From positions 1 to 6,986 of the forward strand of contig CAYVTV010000220.1 of the NCBI GenBank assembly GCA_964454295.1: a stretch of DNA of 6,986 nt. The letters run 5' to 3'. A program made the position numbers and the translations under genes. Below are positions 1-6,173 of this stretch, piece by piece. Within the stretch, counting starts at the first letter, position 1. Every line of letters starts with the position of its first letter. The stretch comes from CAYVTV01 sp964454295. GTDB lineage: Bacteria > Bacteroidota > Bacteroidia > Bacteroidales > GCA-2748055. The notes under the pieces are model-generated. The model was not told the DNA's origin, ran no database searches, and worked only from the letters and a program-made list of their open reading frames with translations.

Positions 1-297
1 ATTTCTCTCCGAATGGATAACTGGATGTATATCAGTGCGCAGGGCGGGGGAGGATTCACGGGAAGATATCCGGGCGACCACGGACTGGGAGGTCCGGGTG
101 CGCTAAACTTCACAGGTGATATTAACAGCGATATTGAAAATGGGGAAATTAAACCGGATGCCCCACAGGAACAATTGTATGATCTTGCTGCCGACTTTAA
201 ACAAACCAGGAATGTGATACTGGAAAACCCGGAAATTGCAGATAATATGAGAAAGATACTGAAGGATTTGATCAGGATGGAACAAACCAGACCATGA
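1..297 (+). CDS. Sulfatase, C-terminal fragment (5' end outside window)
   Basis: This is the C-terminal end of a type I sulfatase, an enzyme class that hydrolyses sulfate esters on sugars and is normally exported in Bacteroidota. The frame is open from base 1, giving 98 residues before the TGA; the internal ATG at base 13 is not a real start. Two features support the call. One is the SLRMDNWMYI segment followed by a Gly-rich loop (GGGGFTG, then GLGGPGAL), which resembles the late part of arylsulfatase-like proteins. The other is the ending LYDLAADFKQTRNV followed by ENPEIADNMRKILKDL, which matches the usual LYDLxxDPxExxNL plus helical tail. The catalytic Cys/Ser-x-Pro-x-Arg motif lies upstream and cannot be seen, so the sulfatase subfamily and substrate cannot be read. 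It lies 149 bp before the first lyase-like gene in the same orientation. The family call is fairly secure; the substrate is unknown. Confidence 0.85.
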   Translation: MSLRMDNWMYISAQGGGGFTGRYPGDHGLGGPGALNFTGDINSDIENGEIKPDAPQEQLYDLAADFKQTRNVILENPEIADNMRKILKDLIRMEQTRP

Positions 298-317
298 GCT
301 TCTGTAAAGCCAGCCTG

Positions 318-340
318 TTGATTTGCATGGGCAAACTCAA
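318..340 (+). other. Small hairpin downstream of the sulfatase gene
   Basis: TTGATTTGC pairs with GCAAA-C-TCAA around the loop ATGG, giving a stem of five plus four base pairs with one bulged C at 336. It lies 21 bp after the sulfatase stop. No T-run follows it, so it does not meet the pattern of an intrinsic terminator. It could be an mRNA 3'-end structure or chance. The rest of the 298-446 gap is AT-rich, with no gene and no convincing promoter. Confidence 0.2.
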
Positions 341-403
341 GTGATCTGGTGTGCAACTGCATTAATTCGCAAACAGAAAATTTTTAAAAATTGATACCAA
401 TTG

Positions 404-433
404 AATGTAATAACTATTTATATAATGTAATAA
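404..433 (+). repeat. 10-bp direct repeat, 20-bp period, upstream of the first lyase-like gene
   Basis: AATGTAATAA occurs at 404-413 and again, identically, at 424-433, a centre-to-centre distance of exactly 20 bp, or about two helical turns. The second copy ends three bases before the ribosome binding site of the gene starting at 447. Direct repeats on one face of the helix are a common arrangement for dimeric regulator binding, so this could be an operator or activator site for the lyase-like genes. The sequence is very AT-rich, so chance is a real alternative. If the region is within the leader it could also act at the RNA level. Confidence 0.35.
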
Positions 434-435
434 TC

Positions 436-441
436 AGGAGG
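436..441 (+). promoter_or_regulatory. Perfect AGGAGG Shine-Dalgarno site
   Basis: AGGAGG ends 5 nt before the ATG at 447 and fixes that start codon. This is notable because the other three gene starts here (2488, 4438, 6174) have no recognisable Shine-Dalgarno sequence, only AT-rich leaders, which is the usual state in Bacteroidota. The site therefore suggests unusually strong or differently controlled translation of this gene, though chance cannot be excluded. Confidence 0.65.
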
Positions 442-446
442 TAACT

Positions 447-2267
447 ATGAAATACTTAATTCGCTTTTCTTTTGTTTTATTATGGGTAATGGTAATAGCC
501 ATAACAAGTTCTTCTGTACTTTCCAATATCACCGGAAAGAACAGGAAACCTGTTACAGACAACTATACTGAGAATATAAATTCACCTTATACCCTTAATG
601 ATTATGCTTCATGGATAGATTTTGACAAGGGAAGATGGTTTACAATCTTTCACTTGTCCCTTACACAACCTCCCTGGGCAGATATCCTTGATAAAATGGC
701 AAACAGTGCTTTCCGCTATTTAGTGTCAGGAGATAAGGCAGATCGTGATTTCTTCATTGAAAAACAAATGGAGCTGGCAAATTCAAGCTTTAATGATATT
801 TTCCTGGGAACAAACTTTGAAGGAGGAAACATGGCCCATCCTCATGGAGACCGTGTGGCACAAGACCTGGCTGAAGTTTATATAGCCATGAGGCATACTA
901 TGACCCCTGAGCAGAGATCAAAAGTGGAAAAATGGTATCATGACTTTGCAACATATGTATGGGACAATCCCCGGTATGCAAGAAGACAGGGAACTGTTGG
1001 AGGTTTCGTGGCTGTTGTGGGTTATATGACCGGTGATGAAGATATGCTGAAGAAAGCTAAAGAATTTCTGAGTTTTGAAGATACATGGACCTTACAGGAA
1101 GACGCAAGACATTATGCCGGTCTGATAATGGAGAGGATGTTCAGAATTGAGATTTTTACCAACAATCGTAGTTTTCCACAATCATCCAAAGCTAATCTTG
1201 CAAAATTGATGCGCTGGATAATAAGCACATTCCCTCATAATGGTTTTAATCCTGCATTTGGAGACTGCTGGATACAAAATGAAATTGACCATTTCATGGA
1301 ATGCCTGATGATGGGATCTTTTTTTTTAAAAGACTATGATATAATTCTTGCAGGTGAATGCAAGTGGCTGGCTGAACGGATGTTTGAATACGGAAAAAAA
1401 CACTTTACCTACTCTGACACAAAAGACCAGAAAGAAATAAAGTACTCTGTCTATGATGAAAAAAATCTGGAATCATCAGTATACAAAATGCAGATGAATC
1501 CCATACATCTTTACTGGTATCTGGATGAAAGTATTGTTCCTCAGAAACCCGACATTAACTTCTACGGAAGCAAAGTAAATTACAGGTTGAGGGCGCACCG
1601 CGATATATGGGACAGAGACACCGCCCTGGTAAACTTCACTTATATGATGGATAAAATTATTCACAGGGACAGTTGGAATGAGGATGCACTATATATCATG
1701 CTGGACCCGGTTTTACGTTCATCTAAAAACTATGAGGGCGGCGCAGGAAATGCAATCATAAGCATTTCATATGGCAACGAAGAGTTTATTACGGGCAAGA
1801 TACTGAACCGGTTCAATCATGAATACACCCAGCATAGTGTGTCTGATATTCCACCGGATCCAAGGAGAAATTTTAATGCGTTTCTTGAATGTTTTACCGA
1901 TAATCCCGAATTCTCACAATCTGTGACTACTCTTGAAGGATGGAGTAGAACGGTAACACTCTTTAAAACAGGTGACCGGCGTATAGTGATTGAGGATTAT
2001 CTTCCACGGGAAGGAAATGTATACTGGCACCTGCAGGGTGTTCCTTCCCGGGAAAAAGATAAAATTACCATGAATGTGAGGGGGACGAAACTGGAGGTGA
2101 GTTACTCCGGTCACGATAAGGTTTCATACCAGGAAAACGACACATGGAATGATCCTGACCTCCAGAAAAGATGGGGATACACTGGAAACCCGGATCATCA
2201 GGTGAAGCTGTCCCGCTCTTCTGAAGGGACTATTATCACTACGTTCAGACCTCTTCCCTCAAAATAG
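447..2267 (+). CDS. Exported polysaccharide lyase-like protein, copy A
   Basis: This 606-residue protein most likely cuts a polysaccharide outside the cytoplasm; I cannot name its family. Residues 1-26 form a signal peptide (KYLIR, then a hydrophobic stretch), with no lipobox Cys. Residues 48 to about 320 are helix-rich with conserved-looking aromatic and His motifs: HPHGDR (131-136), QEDARHY (217-223) and FPHNGFNPAFGD (262-273). This fits an (alpha/alpha) toroid, and the P-x-x-GD element resembles one seen in heparinase II/III-like lyases. From HRDSW (406-410) on, the sequence looks beta-rich, with YTQHS (460-464) and GDRRIVIEDYLP (509-520) recalling the beta-sandwich of those enzymes. His222/Tyr223 and His463 are candidate catalytic residues by analogy only. 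A strong AGGAGG fixes the start. It is followed by a close paralog at 2488. A glycosidase with a similar fold is the main alternative. Export and carbohydrate role are likely; lyase activity is inference. Confidence 0.6.
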   Translation: MKYLIRFSFVLLWVMVIAITSSSVLSNITGKNRKPVTDNYTENINSPYTLNDYASWIDFDKGRWFTIFHLSLTQPPWADILDKMANSAFRYLVSGDKADRDFFIEKQMELANSSFNDIFLGTNFEGGNMAHPHGDRVAQDLAEVYIAMRHTMTPEQRSKVEKWYHDFATYVWDNPRYARRQGTVGGFVAVVGYMTGDEDMLKKAKEFLSFEDTWTLQEDARHYAGLIMERMFRIEIFTNNRSFPQSSKANLAKLMRWIISTFPHNGFNPAFGDCWIQNEIDHFMECLMMGSFFLKDYDIILAGECKWLAERMFEYGKKHFTYSDTKDQKEIKYSVYDEKNLESSVYKMQMNPIHLYWYLDESIVPQKPDINFYGSKVNYRLRAHRDIWDRDTALVNFTYMMDKIIHRDSWNEDALYIMLDPVLRSSKNYEGGAGNAIISISYGNEEFITGKILNRFNHEYTQHSVSDIPPDPRRNFNAFLECFTDNPEFSQSVTTLEGWSRTVTLFKTGDRRIVIEDYLPREGNVYWHLQGVPSREKDKITMNVRGTKLEVSYSGHDKVSYQENDTWNDPDLQKRWGYTGNPDHQVKLSRSSEGTIITTFRPLPSK

Positions 2268-2309
2268 TAGTGTAACTGATTATTGAAATAATTTTAATGT
2301 TTAGTCCAT

Positions 2310-2455
2310 CTTAACAATAGTTCGTTAAACTTTTATATTGCGCTGATAATGAATATTTTAACAGCTCTTTCTTAAATTACTCATATTGTTAATAATCAAC
2401 ATATTGCGCCTTTGCGCCTTTGCGTTTTATTTTAATTTAACGAACTATTGTCTTA
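2310..2455. mobile_element. MITE-like element (138 bp, 16-bp inverted ends, CTTA duplication)
   Basis: ACAATAGTTCGTTAAA at 2314-2329 is the perfect reverse complement of TTTAACGAACTATTGT at 2436-2451. Directly outside these ends lies CTTA on both sides (2310-2313 and 2452-2455), as expected of a target-site duplication. The 106-bp interior encodes nothing convincing. It contains ATATTGCGC twice in direct orientation (2335-2343 and 2401-2409) and a short octamer array. The structure fits a miniature inverted-repeat transposable element mobilised in trans by an unseen transposase; I cannot assign the insertion-sequence family. If it inserted here, the gap between the paralogs would originally have been about 80 bp. 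An alternative is a large mRNA hairpin serving as an attenuator or stabiliser, but the matched CTTA flanks favour transposition. Confidence 0.5.
2406..2424. repeat. Octamer tandem repeat GCGCCTTT (2.4 copies)
   Basis: GCGCCTTT at 2406-2413 repeats at 2414-2421 and continues as GCG at 2422-2424. It is a GC-rich island inside an otherwise very AT-rich gap and sits within the MITE-like element. I have the impression that CGCAAAG-type octamers recur between genes in various bacterial genomes, but this is unchecked memory. No function is assigned. Confidence 0.5.
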
Positions 2456-2487
2456 AAGAACTGTCTTCCAGATTAACGATTATTCAA

Positions 2488-4302
2488 ATGAAGAAAATAG
2501 CAATTTCATTTCTTTTTTTTATTTTATTAGTTCCTTTTATTTCATTCAGAGGTTTCAATAAAACCGGCCCCGGAATTAACCCTGTAGAGAATCAGTATCA
2601 GGTTGTTACATCAGGTCATTATACCCTGAAAGACTATGCATCCTGGATCAACTTCGATCAGGGAAAATGGTTCACCATCTTCCATCTTGCACTCCCCCTT
2701 CCTCCCTGGGGAGATATTATAGATAAAATGACCAACAGTGCATTCAGGTATTTAGTCTTTGGAAAGAAATCAGACAGGAATTATTTTATTAAGTATCAAT
2801 TAGCGCTTGCCAACAAAGACTTCAAGGAAATTTTTCTGGGCAATACCTTTGACGGAGGCAATACTGCCCATCCGCATGGTGACAGAATTGCGCAGGACCT
2901 GGCAGAAGTGTACCTTGCAATGAGGCATACCTTGACTCCGGCTCAAAGATCAAAAGTTGAAAAATGGTACCATGATTTTGCATGGCACGTTTGGGAAAAT
3001 TCCAATTATGCAGTAAGACAGGGTACTAAGGGAGGATTCATGGCTGTTGTGGGGTATATGACAGGCGACACTTCAATGATAAATAAAGCCAGAGAGTATT
3101 TTAGTTTTAAAGATACCTGGACAATCCAGGAAGATTCACGCCATTATGCAGGACTGATCATGGAAAGAATGTTCAGGATAGAGATCTTTACCAATGATTT
3201 CAGTTTTCCGCAATCCTCAAAAGCAAATCTCGCCAGGCAAATGCGCTGGGTACTCAGCATGTTCCCTCATAACGGCTATAATCCCGTATGGGGAGCCTGC
3301 TGGATACCCAACGAAACAGACCATTTTATGGAATGTCTGATCATGGCATCCCACTTTTTAAAAGATTATGATTATGAACTGGCAAAAGAATGTAAATGGC
3401 TCGCTGAGAGAATGTTCGAATATGGAATAAATCAACATCCTCCTTTAACTGAACCGGTAAATAAAAAGAATAGAATCAGATATTCTGTTTATGATGCTCA
3501 GAACCAGGAGTCCTATGTTTATAAAATGCAGGCAAATCCTATACATTTATTCTGGTATCTTGATGAAACCATTGAACCTCAAAAACCGGATATTAATTCT
3601 TACGGCAGCCAGGTAATATATCGTTTACGCGCAATGAACGACCGGAGGGACAAAGTATCCGACCTGCCGTCTTTTCAGCATATGATAGACAAAATAGTTC
3701 ATCGTGACAGCTGGGAAGAGGATGCATTGTTTGTAATGCTGGATCCGGTTATTCCTGCCGCAAAAAATATCGGACCGGGAGCGGGAAATTCCATAGCCAG
3801 CATCTCTTATGGAAAAGAAGAATTCATTACCAATAAAATATTAAATCGCTTTAATCTTCTCTATACACAGCATAGTGTTGCGGACATTCCACCTGATCCC
3901 AGGGGAAATTATAATACCTTACTCGAATGTTTTACCGACAATCCGGAATATTCCAGGTCAGTAACAACTCTTGAGGGATGGAGAAGAACGGTTACTTTAT
4001 ATAAAACCGGTGACCGCCGTATTGAGGTGGAAGACTATCTTCCCCGGGAAGGAAATGTTTACTGGCACCTGCAGGGTAATCCCGTGAAGGAACAAAATAA
4101 AATAACACTCGATATAAGAGGGACAAAACTGGAAGTAACTTACTCCGGACATGACAATATGTTTTACCAGGAAAATGATACCTGGAATGCCCCTGATCCC
4201 AATCACAGATGGGGATCTACAGGCAATCCGGACAGGGAGGTGAAGTTGTATCGGTCAACACAGGGAAGTGTTGTGACTGTGTTTAAACCCATAAAGAAGT
4301 GA
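2488..4302 (+). CDS. Exported polysaccharide lyase-like protein, copy B (paralog of A)
   Basis: This 604-residue protein aligns with copy A along its whole length, at roughly two-thirds identity by eye, so it is a tandem duplicate with the same presumed role. I chose the ATG at 2488 because it begins a clean signal peptide (MKKIAISFLFFILLVPF). The frame stays open upstream to a TTG at 2386, but that extension lies inside the MITE-like element and has no counterpart in copy A. Most motifs are kept: HPHGDR, QEDSRHY (His219/Tyr220), HRDSW (His405), YTQHS (His462) and EDYLPREGNVYWHLQG. One notable change is that the GD of copy A (Gly272-Asp273) is GA here (Ala270), in an otherwise matching PHNGYNP context. 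The segment before HRDSW and a loop near 310-325 also differ. Divergent specificity or loss of activity in one copy are both possible. The TGA stop lies inside a short inverted repeat. Confidence 0.6.
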   Translation: MKKIAISFLFFILLVPFISFRGFNKTGPGINPVENQYQVVTSGHYTLKDYASWINFDQGKWFTIFHLALPLPPWGDIIDKMTNSAFRYLVFGKKSDRNYFIKYQLALANKDFKEIFLGNTFDGGNTAHPHGDRIAQDLAEVYLAMRHTLTPAQRSKVEKWYHDFAWHVWENSNYAVRQGTKGGFMAVVGYMTGDTSMINKAREYFSFKDTWTIQEDSRHYAGLIMERMFRIEIFTNDFSFPQSSKANLARQMRWVLSMFPHNGYNPVWGACWIPNETDHFMECLIMASHFLKDYDYELAKECKWLAERMFEYGINQHPPLTEPVNKKNRIRYSVYDAQNQESYVYKMQANPIHLFWYLDETIEPQKPDINSYGSQVIYRLRAMNDRRDKVSDLPSFQHMIDKIVHRDSWEEDALFVMLDPVIPAAKNIGPGAGNSIASISYGKEEFITNKILNRFNLLYTQHSVADIPPDPRGNYNTLLECFTDNPEYSRSVTTLEGWRRTVTLYKTGDRRIEVEDYLPREGNVYWHLQGNPVKEQNKITLDIRGTKLEVTYSGHDNMFYQENDTWNAPDPNHRWGSTGNPDREVKLYRSTQGSVVTVFKPIKK

Positions 4303-4389
4303 CAAGTGACAAGGTTAATTAGAACATTTTACTATTTAACTTGTACCCGTCACTCCGTCACTTGTACCCGTCACTCCGTCACTTGTCAC
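4299..4389. repeat. GTCAC-word repeat: 21-bp tandem units plus inverted copy
   Basis: A 21-bp unit starting CTTGTACCCGTCACTC occurs at 4340-4360 and again, identically, at 4361-4381. A degraded third unit follows (CTTGTCACCTCGTCAC, 4382-4397). Upstream, GTGACAAGTGAC (4299-4310) is the perfect reverse complement of GTCACTTGTCAC (4378-4389), so the transcript could fold into a 12-bp stem with a 67-nt loop. The upstream arm contains the TGA stop of the preceding gene. TTTAT follows at 4398-4402, after more GTCAC sequence, so this is not a standard intrinsic terminator. It most resembles an extragenic repeat element; it might also limit read-through or protect an mRNA end. The rest of the gap to 4437 shows nothing else. 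Confidence 0.6.
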
Positions 4390-4437
4390 CTCGTCACTTT
4401 ATAAAATGAACTGTGTGTTAACTAACAAATTAAATAT

Positions 4438-6162
4438 ATGAAGAAGCTGATTATTTTACTATTGTGCGCATTGTGCATCGGGAAAGCAGGTTCCCAGGTT
4501 ATTACTGAAAAGATTCATAACAAAGAGGCAAGAGTCCTTAAATTCAGTTTTGAAACCCTGGCTCATTTTTTTATTGACACGGCCTATAGTTATCAGGTGC
4601 AGTTGACAAAAGAGAAGGCAATAGAATATGATATTGACGAAATCAGGATAGGAGGTAATTTTTTCTTCGATTACCTTTACCTGGAGGACTTTCCATTAAT
4701 CAAAGCAAAGGAAGATATGTCGGTTATAAATTCCTTCCGGCGTGATTTGCAGTGGTTTAAGGACAGGGGGATAAAAGTTACCATTTATGTGGGAGGAGAA
4801 CCCCGATTGCCGGGGGTTACAAATACGCCCTCAGAAGAAAAATCATTTTTTGATTATTATCCCGAGGCGAGATATCTTGAAAATGGATTGTTATGGAAAT
4901 TTTTTGAAGAACGCACCCTTTTGTTTTTTAAACTATTGCCGGAAGCTGATGCAATGAGCTTTCATTTGTGGGAAACACCTTTGATGGATGACTTAAATTA
5001 TTTCACCGGGATAAGATGGCAGAAAGCACATAGCTGGTGGTCGGGTCCTAATCAGTATTATTCATTCGCCGATTATCTGACTGAGATGATTTCCGCATTT
5101 TCCCGGGGAGCTGAGAGAGCAGGCAAAGAAATAGCGGTACTTTCCTTTTGTCATTACCCGCACCAGGAAAATTTAAATATCGAAGCCTTCAAAGAACTGG
5201 AAAGGAGGAATGTGCCAATGGTTCTTGTGCACAAGTCGCAACCGGGTGACTGGGATCCGTACCGGGGTCCCAATAATGTGATGCTAAATACAGTAAGTGA
5301 AGGAATGATGTTGTTTGATGGTGTAGGTGAATACTGGGGCGGATCACGTCTGCCATATTGCTTTCCGGAAGAAATTCAGTACAGACTACAGCATGCATTA
5401 ATGTATAATAAAAACACAAAATCGGTATCCATACGTGTCTTTGATTTTTTTGACTATGGTACTTTATTCGGCAGTTATAATGAAATCAACATGTATGCAT
5501 TGTCAAAATTGTCTGAAAACCCAGATGCACCTGTGGAAGAAATATGGAATGAATGGGCAGGGAAAAGGGTTGGACAACAGGCAGCCCCAACCATTATTGA
5601 AGTTCTTAAAAGATCCGATGATATAGGGAAACCGGTGTATTATTTTAAAGGAATATGGGTACAGCAGCATAGCCTGATTGCTGTCCTTGAATATATGAAA
5701 GCCCAGGTTTTGCATACGGGCAGGGCAATGCTCGACTGGTACCCCGATAATATTATAGATAATGGTCTGATCCGGGAATTCATGTTTCGTCCTACGGAAT
5801 CAATTATTCAGCTTGCAGTAAATGACCGGAAGTATTCCCTTGAAATGTGTAACCAATGTATTAAAGATGTTGAATCGGTAAAGAAATGGCTATCCAGGGA
5901 AGAGTATCAGAAACTTTCAGCTCAGTTAACTGTTCAGAAAAGTTTTATAGAAGTTAGCATCCTTCATATTGAAGCATATTTGAGATATAAGATCAACCAG
6001 AATGATCCGGGGAATAAAGATAATTATAACAGGCTTTCTAATGTGCTGAATGCCCTTGAGAATATGGCAAAGGAAATGGATGCGGTTTATAAGCAGAATG
6101 AGCGGCTACTTTCAGCAAAGAGGATTTATGATTATGTTAATGAAATAAGGTCTGAACTTTAG
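4438..6162 (+). CDS. Exported TIM-barrel glycoside hydrolase-like protein, family unassigned
   Basis: This 574-residue protein probably cleaves a glycosidic bond in the periplasm. Residues 1-19 form a signal peptide (MKKLIILLLCALCIGKAGS, likely cut before Gln20). From about 30 to 350 the pattern suits a (beta/alpha)8 barrel: DIDEIRIGG, then IKVTIYVGGEPRLPG, SFHLWETP, IAVLSFCHYPH, VPMVLVHKS, GVGEYWGG, and SIRVFDFFDYG. Glu179 in LWETP and Glu298 in GEYWGG sit where barrel glycosidases often place acidic catalytic residues, but this is only an inference. The stretch INMYALSKLSENPDAPVEEIWNEW (350-373) resembles the region in alpha-glucuronidases (GH67) and related enzymes where a Tyr-Ala-rich helix leads into DPxxSxEEIxxEW. 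Residues from about 440 are alpha-helical. It has an AT-rich leader without a Shine-Dalgarno site and lies 135 bp after copy B and 11 bp before the oxidoreductase, so co-transcription with the latter is likely. Real substrate unknown. Confidence 0.6.
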   Translation: MKKLIILLLCALCIGKAGSQVITEKIHNKEARVLKFSFETLAHFFIDTAYSYQVQLTKEKAIEYDIDEIRIGGNFFFDYLYLEDFPLIKAKEDMSVINSFRRDLQWFKDRGIKVTIYVGGEPRLPGVTNTPSEEKSFFDYYPEARYLENGLLWKFFEERTLLFFKLLPEADAMSFHLWETPLMDDLNYFTGIRWQKAHSWWSGPNQYYSFADYLTEMISAFSRGAERAGKEIAVLSFCHYPHQENLNIEAFKELERRNVPMVLVHKSQPGDWDPYRGPNNVMLNTVSEGMMLFDGVGEYWGGSRLPYCFPEEIQYRLQHALMYNKNTKSVSIRVFDFFDYGTLFGSYNEINMYALSKLSENPDAPVEEIWNEWAGKRVGQQAAPTIIEVLKRSDDIGKPVYYFKGIWVQQHSLIAVLEYMKAQVLHTGRAMLDWYPDNIIDNGLIREFMFRPTESIIQLAVNDRKYSLEMCNQCIKDVESVKKWLSREEYQKLSAQLTVQKSFIEVSILHIEAYLRYKINQNDPGNKDNYNRLSNVLNALENMAKEMDAVYKQNERLLSAKRIYDYVNEIRSEL

Positions 6163-6173
6163 TTAATTTTAAT

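Noticed and set aside
379..392. AT-only palindrome AATTTTTAAAAATT as a terminator
   Set aside because: It has no GC in the stem and no loop, so a stable terminator hairpin is unlikely; probably AT-rich chance.
385..446. Bacteroidota-type promoter (TTTG / TAnnTTTG) before the gene at 447
   Set aside because: Only partial matches such as TACCAATTG are visible, with no properly spaced -33 element, so no promoter is called.
2386..2487. Upstream extension of copy B from a TTG start
   Set aside because: The extra 34 residues derive from the MITE-like element and its flank, have no match in copy A, and would place the clear signal peptide internally. ATG 2488 is preferred.
4340..4397. Possible CRISPR array
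   Set aside because: The repeat units are contiguous with no unique spacers and only two and a half copies.
4299..4402. Intrinsic terminator after copy B
   Set aside because: The 12-bp arms are separated by a 67-nt loop and are not directly followed by a T-run, so the structure does not fit a standard terminator.
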